DNA from: Vreelandella boliviensis LC1
Lineage (GTDB): Bacteria > Pseudomonadota > Gammaproteobacteria > Pseudomonadales > Halomonadaceae
Assembly (NCBI RefSeq): GCF_000236035.1
Contig: NZ_JH393260.1
Span: forward strand, 340,606 to 392,649
Direction of reading: 5' to 3'
Length of the DNA stretch: 52,044 bases
Position numbers and translations under genes: made by a program. How positions within the stretch are numbered: position 1 is the first letter of the stretch; every line of letters starts with the position of its first letter. Below the pieces are notes generated by a model, which was given only the letters and a program-made list of their open reading frames with translations, was not told where the DNA came from and made no database searches. Shown here in pieces: positions 10,481 through 20,412 of this stretch.

Positions 10481-10486
10481 TATAAT
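10481..10486 (+). promoter_or_regulatory. Candidate -10 box for cysM
   Basis: A perfect TATAAT lies 30 bases before the cysM ATG, in the barA-cysM divergent gap. The -35 region 17 bases upstream (TGTCCA) matches only 3 of 6, so an activator may be needed. This is pattern matching only. Confidence 0.35.
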
Positions 10487-10516
10487 GCAGCATAACGGTG
10501 ACGATAAGGAACATTC

Positions 10517-11425
10517 ATGAACGATCTTAAGGGCTATCCCACGTTAGAAGATGTGGTTGGCAATACGCCCCTGGTACGCCTGAAGCGTATTAGCGCTGGG
10601 CGTAACAATACCCTATTGGCTAAGCTCGAAGGCAATAATCCTGCTGGCTCGGTCAAAGACCGCCCCGCGCTCTCCATGATCAATGAAGCAGAAGCCCGGG
10701 GCGATATTACCCCCGGCGATACGCTGATTGAGGCAACTTCAGGCAATACCGGTATTGCGCTAGCCATGGCGGCGGCGATTAAAGGTTATCAGATGGTGCT
10801 GGTAATGCCCGAAAACGCCTCGGAAGAGCGTAAGCAGGCGATGGCTGCATTCGGAGCTAAATTAATTTCTGCCAGCAAAGCCGGGGGCATGGAGGAGGCT
10901 CGGGATATAGCGGATGGCATGATCGCTAGAGGCGAAGGCAAGCCGCTTAACCAGTTCGCCAACCCTGACAACCCGTTAGCGCACTATCGCACTACCGGAC
11001 CAGAGGTATGGCAACAAACCGGGGGTGAGGTGACTCACTTCGTCAGCTCCATGGGTACGACGGGTACCATTATGGGGGTGTCGCGCTATTTAAAAGAGCA
11101 AAACCCAGCCATTCAAATTGTCGGTTTACAACCTGCTGACGGCGCCAGTATCCCCGGGATACGGCGTTGGCCACAAGCGTACCTACCCGCCATTTTTGAA
11201 GCACCCCGGGTAGATGTCACCCTGGATATCGGCCAGCAAGAGGCCGAAGAGCATATGCGCCGTCTGGCCCGTGAAGAGGGTATTCTGGCCGGGGTCTCAT
11301 CGGGTGGCAGTTTAGCAGGCGCGCTACGCATCGCTGAGCAAACCGAAAATGCGGTGATTGTGTTTATCGTCTGTGACCGTGGTGACCGCTATCTCTCCAC
11401 TGGCCTATTTGCCCCAGGAGTATAA
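10517..11425 (+). CDS. cysM: O-acetylserine sulfhydrylase B (cysteine synthase CysM)
   Basis: A 302-residue PLP enzyme making cysteine from O-acetylserine and sulfide, or S-sulfocysteine from thiosulfate. The PLP lysine is Lys47 in NPAGSVKDRPA, the substrate loop is EATSGNTGIALA, and the phosphate-cradle glycines are in SSMGTTGTIMGVSRYL. GIRRWPQAYLP and the short C-terminus fit CysM better than CysK. The SD aagga is 6 bases from the ATG. It is divergent from the sensor kinase and followed 2 bases later by rlmD, so the two are probably co-transcribed. Confidence 0.94.
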   Translation: MNDLKGYPTLEDVVGNTPLVRLKRISAGRNNTLLAKLEGNNPAGSVKDRPALSMINEAEARGDITPGDTLIEATSGNTGIALAMAAAIKGYQMVLVMPENASEERKQAMAAFGAKLISASKAGGMEEARDIADGMIARGEGKPLNQFANPDNPLAHYRTTGPEVWQQTGGEVTHFVSSMGTTGTIMGVSRYLKEQNPAIQIVGLQPADGASIPGIRRWPQAYLPAIFEAPRVDVTLDIGQQEAEEHMRRLAREEGILAGVSSGGSLAGALRIAEQTENAVIVFIVCDRGDRYLSTGLFAPGV

Positions 11426-11427
11426 CC

Positions 11428-12825
11428 ATGGCCATGTTGGGAAAACGGCGACCGCCCAGGCCTGCGTCAGGTCATTCTGGGCTAGCACGCTCGCCGGGCG
11501 GTAAGGCGCAGCACGCCTCTGCTGAAGATACTTCACCGCTGGTTATTGAGCGCTTGGCCCACGACGGCCGCGGCGTGGCCCACTCCGCCAATGGTAAAAC
11601 GGTCTTTGTGGATCAGGCGCTGCCCGGTGAACAAGTGGATGTGGCGATTCATACCACCCGCAAACGCTTTGACGAAGCGCATATCAAATCACTGCTGACG
11701 ACATCGGAGCAGCGCGTAACACCGCCTTGCCCGCATTTCGGCCACTGCGGCGGTTGTGATCTCCAGCATCTCAGTGTCGATGCCCAGCGCGACCATAAAC
11801 GTGAAGTGGTACGCGATCTGTTTTCTCGCCAGGGTATAACGCTAAGCGAGATCGGCTCGATTCAAGGCAGCGACCAGGGCTATCGGCGCCGTGCGCGACT
11901 GGGGGTCAAAGTCGACAGCCAGGGCACTACGCGCCTGGGCTTTCGTGCAGCCCATAGCCACCGTCTGGTGGATATCGAACGCTGCCCGGTGTTGATCGAT
12001 CCCTTGCAGTGCCTATTAACACCTCTGCGTGCGCTGCTGGGTACGTTAGAGGCGCCGCGCCAGGTAGGGCACATCGAATTATTGGCAACGGCGACCACCC
12101 AGGTCGTGTTGGTTCGTCAGTTAAAAGAGCACACCGGGGACGCCGAACGCTGGCAAACCTTTGCGCAGCAGCAGGAAGTGGCGCTGGGCACTTGGTTGGG
12201 GCGTGAAACTCCCACGCTGCACTGGCATGGCGCAGCGCCGACGCTTGAAGAGTCGCTAACCGTTACCGGCCAACCACCGCTTAGCTTAAGTTTTGCACCG
12301 GGAGATTTTTTACAGGTCAACGCCCAAGTTAACCAGCAAATGGTCGACCAGGTCATGCGGTGGCTAGCGCCTAAGTCAGGGCAAAAACTACTCGATCTGT
12401 TTGCCGGTATCGGTAATTTCAGCCTACCCATAGCGGCAGCGGGTGCTGAGGTTTATGCAGTAGAAGGTAACCCTGCCATGGTGGCGCGCATTGCGATTAA
12501 TGCTAAGCGTAACCAACTGATGGTCAGCGGCCAGCAGGCTGATTTAAGCAACGCTGCCGGCGTTAATGAGCTGTTAACGGTTCATGGTGATAGTGATGCG
12601 CTGGTGCTCGATCCGCCGCGTAGTGGCGCTGAAATTATTTGTCAGACTCTGGCGCATCATCCGGTGCCCAGGGTGGTCTATATTTCCTGTGATCCGGCGA
12701 CGCTTGCCCGGGATGCGGCACACCTTGTGCATGCGGGGTACCGGGTCAAGCAAGTAGTAGTGGCGGATATGTTCCTTCACACTGCGCATATGGAAACGCT
12801 GATGCTGTTCGAGTACGGGGACTAG
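11428..12825 (+). CDS. rlmD: 23S rRNA (uracil-1939-C5)-methyltransferase
   Basis: A 465-residue SAM- and [4Fe-4S]-dependent methyltransferase (RumA). After a basic N-terminal extension of about 35 residues comes a TRAM domain (about 40-95), then the cluster cysteines in PPCPHFGHCGGCDLQH with a fourth Cys in the ERCPVL segment, and the Rossmann methyltransferase domain: LLDLFAGIGNFSLP for SAM, LDPPRSG, and the catalytic Cys in YISCDPATLARD. RumA sits next to relA in many gammaproteobacteria, as here. A second ATG at 11434 is possible and would change only two residues. Confidence 0.95.
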   Translation: MAMLGKRRPPRPASGHSGLARSPGGKAQHASAEDTSPLVIERLAHDGRGVAHSANGKTVFVDQALPGEQVDVAIHTTRKRFDEAHIKSLLTTSEQRVTPPCPHFGHCGGCDLQHLSVDAQRDHKREVVRDLFSRQGITLSEIGSIQGSDQGYRRRARLGVKVDSQGTTRLGFRAAHSHRLVDIERCPVLIDPLQCLLTPLRALLGTLEAPRQVGHIELLATATTQVVLVRQLKEHTGDAERWQTFAQQQEVALGTWLGRETPTLHWHGAAPTLEESLTVTGQPPLSLSFAPGDFLQVNAQVNQQMVDQVMRWLAPKSGQKLLDLFAGIGNFSLPIAAAGAEVYAVEGNPAMVARIAINAKRNQLMVSGQQADLSNAAGVNELLTVHGDSDALVLDPPRSGAEIICQTLAHHPVPRVVYISCDPATLARDAAHLVHAGYRVKQVVVADMFLHTAHMETLMLFEYGD

Positions 12826-12897
12826 ATATTTCCCATCGCATCAAGCCACGGTGACGGCCGTGTAGAGACCGTCTCCCTGAAAGGATGAGTAATTGTC

Positions 12898-15174
12898 ATG
12901 GTAAAAGTGCGTGAAGACCAGCCGCTAACCGCGAGCGGAAAGGTGGACATACAGCAATGGTTAGCGCGCCTGCAGGAGGATGTGCGCCTACCTGAGCCGG
13001 AGCGTTTAGTCGACGCCTGTGAACTCGCCGAGAAGTTGGAGCTTGAGGCCCCACGCACTCATCGCGTATGGCTATCGCCAGGTTCTAGCTTTCGTATGGG
13101 CCTGGAAATGGCCGATATTCTGGGTGAATTAAAGCTAGACCAAGCCACCCTTGAGGCTGCTGTGCTCTACCGTGGCGTCCGCGAAGGGTTACTGAGCCTT
13201 GAGTCCGTGGCGAAGCGCTTTGGCGAAGAAGTGGCCAGCCTGATTGATGGCGTGCTGCAAATGGCCGCTATCAGCTACCCGCTGGCGCCAGACCATGGCA
13301 TGGGGCAACACAATCAGCAGGAAAACCTGCGCAAGATGCTGGTCAATATGGTCGGCGATGTGCGCGTGGCGCTGATAAAAATTGCCGAGCGCACCTGCGC
13401 ACTACGCCAGGTAAAAGACGCTCCCCGGGATAAAAGTTTACAGGTGGCTCGAGAAGTCGCCGATATTTACGCGCCGCTGGCCCACCGCCTGGGCATCGGT
13501 CAGCTTAAGTGGGAGCTGGAAGATCTATCGTTTCGCTACCTGCATGAAGATGAGTACAAGGCGATTGCCAAGCTGTTGGCGGAGAAGCGCCTGGACCGCG
13601 ATCGCTATATTCACGATGTGGTCGAAACCATCAAAGGTTTGATGGAAGCGCAGCATATCCACCGCTACGACGTGGATGGGCGGGCCAAGCATATCTACTC
13701 GATCTGGCGCAAAATGAAGCGCAAACGGATCGATTTTTCGCAAGTTCATGACGTGCGCGCGGTGCGTATTCTGGTGCCGGAAGTGGCGGACTGCTACACA
13801 GTGCTGGGGATTATTCACTCACGCTGGCACCACGTGCCGAATGAGTTTGACGACTATATCGCCAACCCCAAAAAGAACGGCTATCAGTCGCTGCATACTG
13901 CCGTGATGGGGCCGGAAAACAAGGTTCTCGAAATCCAGATTCGCACCTTCGCCATGCACGACGAAGCGGAGCTGGGCGTTTGCGCCCACTGGCGCTACAA
14001 AGGCCACGATACCAACGCCAAAAGCCGTAGCTACGAAGAGAAAATTGCCTGGCTGCGTCAGGTACTGGAGTGGCAGGACGAGGTGGGTGGCTTTGGCGAT
14101 CTGCGCGAAGGGCTCTCCAGCGATGTAGCGCCTGATCGTATCTACGTATTTACTCCCGACGGCCATGTGATCGATCTGCCGCGGATCGCGACCCCAATCG
14201 ATTTCGCCTACCGGGTGCATACCGAAATTGGCCACCGCTGCCGAGGCGCCAAGATTAATGGGCGCATTGTGCCACTCACCTACAAGTTAAAGACCGGCCA
14301 GCAGATAGAAATACTTACCGCCACCAAGGGTGGGCCAAGCCGCGACTGGTTAAACCCCAGCCTGGGGTATGTGCGCACTTCGAGGGCGCGGGCCAAAATT
14401 CAGGCGTGGTTCAAACATCAGGCGCGGGATCAAAACCTGGACGAGGGGCGCGTGCTGTTTGACCGTGAAATGCGCCGCCTGGATGTCGAGGGGCTCGACC
14501 TGCCCAAGCTGGCCAAGGCCGTCAACTACCAAAACGCCGAGGACATGTACGCCGCCATCGGCGCCGGTGACCTGCGTATCGGCCAGGTGCTGCACCAGGC
14601 CCAGCAGCTGTTTGGTGAAACTGACGACCAAGAGCAGCTCGATCGCCTGCTCGCCAAACCTAAGCGCCAATCAAGCAAAGCCACCAAAAGCGATATCACG
14701 GTGCTCGGCGTCGGCAACCTGAAAACCAGTATGGCCAACTGCTGCCGCCCGGTGCCCGGCGAGCCGATTATCGGCTTTATTACCCAAGGGCGCGGCGTCA
14801 CCGTTCACCGCCAGGACTGCAGTAATATTCTGCAATTGCGGCTGGACGAACCACAGCGCATTATCGAAGTGGAGTGGGGCGAGCGTGCCGAAACTCGCTA
14901 TCCAGTCACTATTGAGATTCAAGCCTGGGATCGCTCGGGGCTGCTGCGCGACGTCACAGGCCTGCTGGGTAATGAAAAAGTCAACGTGCTTGCCGTGAAC
15001 ACGCTCACCGATACCGATGAAGGCATCGCCCGGCTGCGTATTACCCTGGAAGTCGACGGCCTTGAATCTCTGGGGCGTTTGTTCTCGCGTATCCAGCAGT
15101 TGCCCAATGTCACCGAAGTGCGTCGCTTGCGCAATGCTGACCCGGATCAACAAACTCGCAAGGGAGGAGCCTAA
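12898..15174 (+). CDS. relA: GTP pyrophosphokinase RelA
   Basis: A 758-residue ribosome-associated (p)ppGpp synthetase that triggers the stringent response. The N-terminal hydrolase domain lacks the HD motif (AVLYRGVREG where bifunctional Rel/SpoT have a His-Asp pair), so it should not degrade ppGpp. The synthetase domain follows, with the RelA-type acidic motif EFDDYIANPK and GYQSLHTAV, then TGS (IYVFTPDGHVIDLP), helical and zinc-finger domains (NCCRPVPGEPI, HRQDCSN), and a C-terminal ACT domain. The stop overlaps the mazG start (TAATG), giving the classical relA-mazG coupling. Confidence 0.97.
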   Translation: MVKVREDQPLTASGKVDIQQWLARLQEDVRLPEPERLVDACELAEKLELEAPRTHRVWLSPGSSFRMGLEMADILGELKLDQATLEAAVLYRGVREGLLSLESVAKRFGEEVASLIDGVLQMAAISYPLAPDHGMGQHNQQENLRKMLVNMVGDVRVALIKIAERTCALRQVKDAPRDKSLQVAREVADIYAPLAHRLGIGQLKWELEDLSFRYLHEDEYKAIAKLLAEKRLDRDRYIHDVVETIKGLMEAQHIHRYDVDGRAKHIYSIWRKMKRKRIDFSQVHDVRAVRILVPEVADCYTVLGIIHSRWHHVPNEFDDYIANPKKNGYQSLHTAVMGPENKVLEIQIRTFAMHDEAELGVCAHWRYKGHDTNAKSRSYEEKIAWLRQVLEWQDEVGGFGDLREGLSSDVAPDRIYVFTPDGHVIDLPRIATPIDFAYRVHTEIGHRCRGAKINGRIVPLTYKLKTGQQIEILTATKGGPSRDWLNPSLGYVRTSRARAKIQAWFKHQARDQNLDEGRVLFDREMRRLDVEGLDLPKLAKAVNYQNAEDMYAAIGAGDLRIGQVLHQAQQLFGETDDQEQLDRLLAKPKRQSSKATKSDITVLGVGNLKTSMANCCRPVPGEPIIGFITQGRGVTVHRQDCSNILQLRLDEPQRIIEVEWGERAETRYPVTIEIQAWDRSGLLRDVTGLLGNEKVNVLAVNTLTDTDEGIARLRITLEVDGLESLGRLFSRIQQLPNVTEVRRLRNADPDQQTRKGGA

Positions 15175-16013
15175 TGCGCCATGGTATTGACGACCTGCTG
15201 ACCCTGATGCAGGTGCTGCGCGACCGGGAGCAGGGCTGCCCCTGGGATCTCCAGCAGGATTGGGACAGCATCGTGCCGCACACCCTGGAAGAAGCCTATG
15301 AAGTCGCCGATGCCATTGAGCGACGTGCTTTCGAAGAGCTACCCGGTGAGCTAGGCGATCTGCTTTTTCAAGTGGTCTACTACGCCCAGTTCGGTACGGA
15401 GGAGCAGCGCTTCGATTTTGCCGATATCGTCGATACGCTAACCGCCAAGATGTTGCGTCGCCATCCCCATGTGTTTCCGGATGGCACCCTGGCCTCGCGT
15501 CGTCCGCCAGGGGTGAGCGCCGAAGAGGTGCAAACCCAGCAGGTCAATAGCCGTTGGGAGTCATTGAAAGCCGAAGAACGTGCCGAGAGAGCCGTAGAAC
15601 GGCCCTCTGTGCTCGACGATGTTCCGCGCACGCTGCCCGCGCTTAGCCGCGCTGCCAAGCTGTCTAAACGCGCCGCGCGGGTCGGCTTTGATTGGCCCGA
15701 CTCCCGCGGCGTGATTGATAAAATTCGTGAAGAGTTGGCCGAAGTGGAAGAAGCGCTCGCCGCCGGTGATCAATCGCATGCGCAAGAAGAAGTCGGCGAT
15801 CTGCTATTTGCAGTCACAAACCTTGCCCGCACACTGAATGCCGACCCTGAACAGTGCCTGCGCGCTACCAATGCCAAGTTCGAGCGCCGCTTTCGTTTTG
15901 TCGAGTGCGAACTTAGCGCTGCCCAGCGTCCATTAACAGAGGCTTCGCTAGACGAGATGGAAGCCCACTGGCAGGCAGCCAAAGCAGAAGAAAAACAATC
16001 TACCCATTCCTGA
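15174..16013 (+). CDS. mazG: Nucleoside triphosphate pyrophosphohydrolase MazG
   Basis: A 279-residue all-alpha NTP pyrophosphatase that hydrolyses canonical and aberrant NTPs and can lower ppGpp. Two tandem MazG domains are visible, each with the EExxE...ExxD metal site: EEAYEVADAIE with ELGDLLFQV (about 40-68) and EELAEVEEALA with EEVGDLLFAV (about 185-210). Length is slightly above E. coli MazG (263). It begins within the relA stop, so it is translationally coupled to relA. Confidence 0.96.
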   Translation: MRHGIDDLLTLMQVLRDREQGCPWDLQQDWDSIVPHTLEEAYEVADAIERRAFEELPGELGDLLFQVVYYAQFGTEEQRFDFADIVDTLTAKMLRRHPHVFPDGTLASRRPPGVSAEEVQTQQVNSRWESLKAEERAERAVERPSVLDDVPRTLPALSRAAKLSKRAARVGFDWPDSRGVIDKIREELAEVEEALAAGDQSHAQEEVGDLLFAVTNLARTLNADPEQCLRATNAKFERRFRFVECELSAAQRPLTEASLDEMEAHWQAAKAEEKQSTHS

Positions 16014-16051
16014 TCTAATAATGACGCGACCCCTGCAAGGAGGCCATGCCA

Positions 16052-18700
16052 ATGAGTCACGACCTACACGAATCTCTGCGCGATAACGTGCGTATTCTGG
16101 GCGATAGCCTGGGGCGAACCATTGCCGACGATTTGGGCCAAGCATTTGTCGATAAAATTGAAACTATTCGCGCCCATGCCAAGCGCGGGCGCCAGGGCGA
16201 CTCGCTGCAGCAGCGCGAATTGATCGAGTACCTGCGTGAGCTGCCCGAGCGGGATCTGCTGCCGGTCACCCGGGCGTTTAACCAGTTTTTAAACCTAGCG
16301 AACATTGCCGAACAGCACTACCGGGCGCGCTTTCGCCGGGTAGAGGACTACAAGCCCGGCTCCCAGCCAGTGCTGGGGGAGCTGCTTCAGCGCGCCGAGC
16401 AGGCGGGCAACTCACCGCGCAAACTGGTCGAAACCCTCGCCAATATGCGCGTTGAGCTAGTGCTCACTGCGCACCCTACAGAAGTTATCCGCCGTACCTT
16501 GATCCAAAAATATGATGCCATCGATGAGTGCTTAACCGCCATTGAGAGCTCCGAAGATTACCCGGAGCGTGGCACCCGTGCCCAGGGGCGCCTGGAAGAG
16601 TTGATTAGTCAGGCGTGGCACACCGACGAGATTCGCCACGAGCGGCCCACCCCGGTGGATGAAGCCAAGTGGGGCTTTGCGGTGATCGAAAACTCGCTGT
16701 GGCAGGCAGTACCTGACTTCCACCGTGATTTGGATAACCTGCTGCTGGATACCGCCGGTGAACGCCTGCCCCTGGACGCCGCGCCGATCCGCTACGCTTC
16801 CTGGATGGGCGGCGATCGCGATGGTAACCCCAACGTGACCGCCCGGGTGACCCGAGAAGTATTATTACTGGGCCGCTGGATGGCCGCCGATCTTTATCTG
16901 CGTGACCTTGAACAGCTCAAAACCGAGCTCTCCATGTGGAAAGCCAATAGCGCGCTCAGAGCCGAAGCAGGCGATGTAGCCGAGCCGTACCGCGAAGTGC
17001 TGAAACGCCTGCTGGCGAAGATGGAATCAACTCGAGATTGGGCCAAGGCCGAACTGGAGGGGAATAACTATGACGGCGGACCAATTATTGAAACCCGCGA
17101 TCAGCTCTACTCGCCGCTGCTCGCTTGTTACCGCTCACTGTGTGATGTGGGCCTCGACACCATCGCCAATGGCGCGTTGCTGGATACTCTGCGTCGAGTC
17201 GCGGTGTTTGGCGTTACGCTGACCAAGCTGGATCTGCGTCAGGAAGCCAGTCGTCATGCCCAGGTCATTGAAGAGCTGACCAGCGCCCTTAGTCTGGGCC
17301 ACTACCAGGAGTGGGACGAAGCCAAACGCCAGGAATTTCTGCTCGCCGAGTTGGCCTCGCGGCGCCCGTTGATTCCGCGACGCTGGGAGTGCTCCGCCGA
17401 GTCCCGTGAAGTGCTGGATACGTTTAAAGTCATCGCCCAGGAGCATTCCGAAGCGCTGGGAACTTACATCATTTCCATGGCCGCTGAGCCTTCTGATGTG
17501 CTCACCGTCGCGCTGCTGATGAAAGAGGTTGGCGGACAGGTAACGCTACCTATTGCGCCGCTGTTTGAAACCCTTAACGACCTTAATCACGCAGGCGATG
17601 TGGTGGATCAACTACTTGCGATACCGGGCTATCGTTCGCTGATTGATGATCGTCAGGAAATAATGATCGGTTATTCCGACTCGGCCAAAGATGCTGGTCA
17701 GTTGGCCGCTGCCTGGGCGCAGTACCGTGCCCAGGAGTCGCTAGTGAATGTGTGTAACAGACACGGTGTTGATTTAACCCTGTTCCACGGCCGCGGTGGC
17801 ACCGTGGGTCGTGGCGGCGGCCCGGCCCACGCGGCTATTCTCTCCCAGCCCCCCGGTTCGGTAAATGGAAGCCTGCGAGTGACCGAGCAGGGCGAGATGA
17901 TTCGCTTCAAGTTTGGCCAGCCCGATATTGCTCTACGCTCCATGGAGATCTATGCCTGTGCGGTGCTGGAAGCAACGCTGCTGCCGCCACGCGCGCCAGA
18001 ACCGCATTGGCGTGAGGAGATGGATCAACTCGCCAAGGTAGCCCATGCTGCCTATGTGGGTGTAGTGCGCGAAGACCCTGATTTCGTGCCCTATTTCCGA
18101 TCAGTAACCCCGGAAGGCGCCTTGGGTAGGCTGCCGTTGGGTTCGCGCCCCACCAAGCGGCGTCAAGATGGCGGGGTTGAAACGCTACGTGCCATTCCAT
18201 GGATTTTCGCCTGGACGCAGATTCGCCTAATGCTACCCGCGTGGCTGGGCAGCGGCGAAGCCTTCTCGCGGCGTTTAGAGCAGCCCGGCGGTCGCGATGT
18301 GCTGCAGGAGATGCGCAACGAGTGGCCTTTCTTTGGCACTTACCTGGACATGCTTGAGATGCTGCTGGCCAAAGCCGACGTAGCGATTGCCGCCTACTAC
18401 GAGCACCGCTTGGTCGACGAGCCCTCGCTGAAAGCGCTGGGTAAACAGCTACGTGAACGCTTTGGGCGCTTGGAAGAAGCCGTGCTGGATATTCTTCAGC
18501 AAGAGAAGCTGCTGGAGAACACACCGCTGATTCGTCAGGCAATCGATGTGCGCAACCCCTACATTGACCCGCTTCACGGCCTTCAGGCGGAGCTGCTGCA
18601 GCGTAACCGCGACGCCGACGGGGCGATTAGCGCCGATCTTTCCCGGGCACTGATGGTGACCATGGCAGGTATTGCGGCGGGACTACGTAATACGGGTTAA
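16052..18700 (+). CDS. ppc: Phosphoenolpyruvate carboxylase
   Basis: An 882-residue anaplerotic enzyme that carboxylates PEP to oxaloacetate. Diagnostic segments are VLTAHPTEVIRRTL (catalytic His), GGDRDGNPNVT, GYSDSAKDAG, the mobile glycine loop FHGRGGTVGRGGGP and the C-terminal RNTG. Length matches the bacterial family (about 880). An ATG at 16046 lies only 2 bases from the strong aaggagg at 16037-16043, while 16052 is 8 bases away, so the second ATG is preferred. It follows mazG by 38 bases. Confidence 0.97.
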   Translation: MSHDLHESLRDNVRILGDSLGRTIADDLGQAFVDKIETIRAHAKRGRQGDSLQQRELIEYLRELPERDLLPVTRAFNQFLNLANIAEQHYRARFRRVEDYKPGSQPVLGELLQRAEQAGNSPRKLVETLANMRVELVLTAHPTEVIRRTLIQKYDAIDECLTAIESSEDYPERGTRAQGRLEELISQAWHTDEIRHERPTPVDEAKWGFAVIENSLWQAVPDFHRDLDNLLLDTAGERLPLDAAPIRYASWMGGDRDGNPNVTARVTREVLLLGRWMAADLYLRDLEQLKTELSMWKANSALRAEAGDVAEPYREVLKRLLAKMESTRDWAKAELEGNNYDGGPIIETRDQLYSPLLACYRSLCDVGLDTIANGALLDTLRRVAVFGVTLTKLDLRQEASRHAQVIEELTSALSLGHYQEWDEAKRQEFLLAELASRRPLIPRRWECSAESREVLDTFKVIAQEHSEALGTYIISMAAEPSDVLTVALLMKEVGGQVTLPIAPLFETLNDLNHAGDVVDQLLAIPGYRSLIDDRQEIMIGYSDSAKDAGQLAAAWAQYRAQESLVNVCNRHGVDLTLFHGRGGTVGRGGGPAHAAILSQPPGSVNGSLRVTEQGEMIRFKFGQPDIALRSMEIYACAVLEATLLPPRAPEPHWREEMDQLAKVAHAAYVGVVREDPDFVPYFRSVTPEGALGRLPLGSRPTKRRQDGGVETLRAIPWIFAWTQIRLMLPAWLGSGEAFSRRLEQPGGRDVLQEMRNEWPFFGTYLDMLEMLLAKADVAIAAYYEHRLVDEPSLKALGKQLRERFGRLEEAVLDILQQEKLLENTPLIRQAIDVRNPYIDPLHGLQAELLQRNRDADGAISADLSRALMVTMAGIAAGLRNTG

Positions 18701-18724
18701 TTTTTCTACGACAAGGAGGCGTCA

Positions 18725-19270
18725 ATGTCCTCAGATGCTCAAGCGGTACTCGACTTTTGGTTTGAAGCCTTGACGCCTGCTCAGTGGTTTAAAAAAGACC
18801 CTGAAATGGATCGTACAATCTCACAGCGGTTTGGCGCACTGCATGCCCAAGCCGCGCGGTGTGAATGTTACGCATGGCGTGAAACCGCTCAGGGGCGGCT
18901 TGCGGAAATCATTGTGTTGGACCAGTTCTCGCGCAACATCTACCGCGATGACGCCCGCGCCTTCGCCACTGATGCCTTGGCGCTAGTATTAGCCCAGGAG
19001 GGGGTGTCCGCTAATGCCGACGCCGAGCTAACTAGTCAGCAGCGGGTATTTTTGTACATGCCCTATATGCATAGCGAGTCAGCGGCCATCCATGAAGTGG
19101 CGATGGAGCTGTTTAAACAGCCAGGGTTAGAGAATAACTACGACTTTGAAGTGCGCCACAAGGCGATTATTGATCGCTTTGGGCGTTACCCGCACCGCAA
19201 TGCTTTGTTGGGGCGGGCCTCTACTGATGAGGAACTGGCTTTTCTAAAGGAGCCCGGTTCCTCTTTTTAA
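18725..19270 (+). CDS. DUF924 family protein
   Basis: A 181-residue soluble alpha-helical protein of the DUF924 family (TPR-like fold; function not established). Visible family marks are the N-terminal VLDFWFEALTPAQWFKKDP, the central LDQFSRNIYRDDARAFA and the FLYMPYMHSE helix. It follows ppc by 24 bases with its own SD (aaggagg), suggesting co-transcription, but there is no known link to PEP carboxylation. The family assignment is firm; no function is claimed. Confidence 0.85.
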   Translation: MSSDAQAVLDFWFEALTPAQWFKKDPEMDRTISQRFGALHAQAARCECYAWRETAQGRLAEIIVLDQFSRNIYRDDARAFATDALALVLAQEGVSANADAELTSQQRVFLYMPYMHSESAAIHEVAMELFKQPGLENNYDFEVRHKAIIDRFGRYPHRNALLGRASTDEELAFLKEPGSSF

Positions 19271-19306
19271 ATCTTTATTCACCCCTTTTTAGCCACGTGG
19301 CGTTTT

Positions 19307-20386
19307 ATGTCGTTTCGAAAATCTACCCGTATCAATAAATATATTAGCGAGAGTGGGATGTGCTCTCGCCGTGAAGCCGACCGCTTTGTGGAGCAGGGCA
19401 ACGTGTGGATTAATGGTCGCCGTGCCACCACCGGTGATCAGGTGGTAGCAGGGGACTTGGTTAAGGTCAACGGGCAGGAGATCGAGCCACAAGAAGAGGA
19501 AGACCTAGTCCTTATCGCGCTGAATAAACCGGTGGGCATTGTCAGTACCACCGAGTCCAGCGAAAAAGATAATATCGTTGAGTTCGTGAAGCATGGCGTG
19601 CGTATTTTCCCCATTGGGCGGCTCGATAAAGACTCTCAGGGGCTGATTTTTTTAACCAATAACGGCGATCTGGTTAACAAGATTTTGCGCGCCAATAACA
19701 ACCACGAAAAAGAGTACCAGGTGACGGTGGACAAGCCGATCACCGACGAGTTTATCGACGGCATGCAGAGCGGCGTGCCGATTCTTGGCAAGGTGACCAA
19801 GCGCTGCAAGGTACAAAAAGAGTCCACCTTTGTGTTCACTATCACCTTGGTGCAGGGGCTCAATCGGCAAATTCGCCGTATGTGTGAATACTTCGGCTAC
19901 GAAGTGACCCAGCTTATTCGCACGCGCATCATGAATGTGCCGCTCAAAGGCTTGGCCTTGGGCGACTGGCGCGATCTCACGCCTAAAGAGATCGATACCA
20001 TTGTCGCGCTGACTGAACGCTCCGAGGCGGCACCAGAGAAGAAAAGTAAAGCTAAGCCGGAAAGGCCCAACTACAGCTCAGGCGCAGGAAAGGCAAAACC
20101 GCCTTCCGCGAAAGGGCGTCCGACCAAATCAGGCGCGAAGGCGGCTGGTGCTAAGGCCGCCGGGGCTAAACCGCTTCCTAAAGGTAAAAAAGCCGCCAGC
20201 GGAAAAGCTAACGGAAAAGTGGCCACCGGCCCGAAAGGCAGTGCGCCAGGTAAGCCGCACCCCAAGGGCGGTAAAGCCCTCGGCAAGCCCGGTGTTAAAA
20301 GCAAGACTGGTGTTAAAGGTAAGCCCGTTGGTAAAGGCCGCGGTAAGCCAGCGGTGGGTGGCAAGCCTTCACAGCGGCGCAAATAG
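19307..20386 (+). CDS. rluF: RluF-type 23S rRNA pseudouridine synthase with basic tail
   Basis: A 359-residue RsuA/RluB/E/F-family enzyme. The N-terminal S4 domain (about 7-65, [20 protein letters not shown]) binds RNA and the catalytic Asp is in [12 protein letters not shown]. The [13 protein letters not shown] ending and the [14 protein letters not shown] segment fit RluF, which modifies position 2604 of 23S rRNA and also tRNA-Tyr in E. coli; RluB/RluE cannot be fully excluded. After about residue 240 the chain becomes a roughly 115-residue Lys/Gly/Ala/Pro-rich disordered tail, longer than in E. coli RluF and probably non-specifically RNA-binding. The SD is weak. Confidence 0.88.
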   Translation: MSFRKSTRINKYISESGMCSRREADRFVEQGNVWINGRRATTGDQVVAGDLVKVNGQEIEPQEEEDLVLIALNKPVGIVSTTESSEKDNIVEFVKHGVRIFPIGRLDKDSQGLIFLTNNGDLVNKILRANNNHEKEYQVTVDKPITDEFIDGMQSGVPILGKVTKRCKVQKESTFVFTITLVQGLNRQIRRMCEYFGYEVTQLIRTRIMNVPLKGLALGDWRDLTPKEIDTIVALTERSEAAPEKKSKAKPERPNYSSGAGKAKPPSAKGRPTKSGAKAAGAKAAGAKPLPKGKKAASGKANGKVATGPKGSAPGKPHPKGGKALGKPGVKSKTGVKGKPVGKGRGKPAVGGKPSQRRK

Positions 20387-20412
20387 CGCCTAATCACTCA
20401 AGAGTCTCTACT

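Noticed and set aside
12898..15174. Bifunctional Rel/SpoT
   Set aside because: The HD hydrolase residues are missing and the synthetase loop has the EFDD motif of monofunctional RelA.
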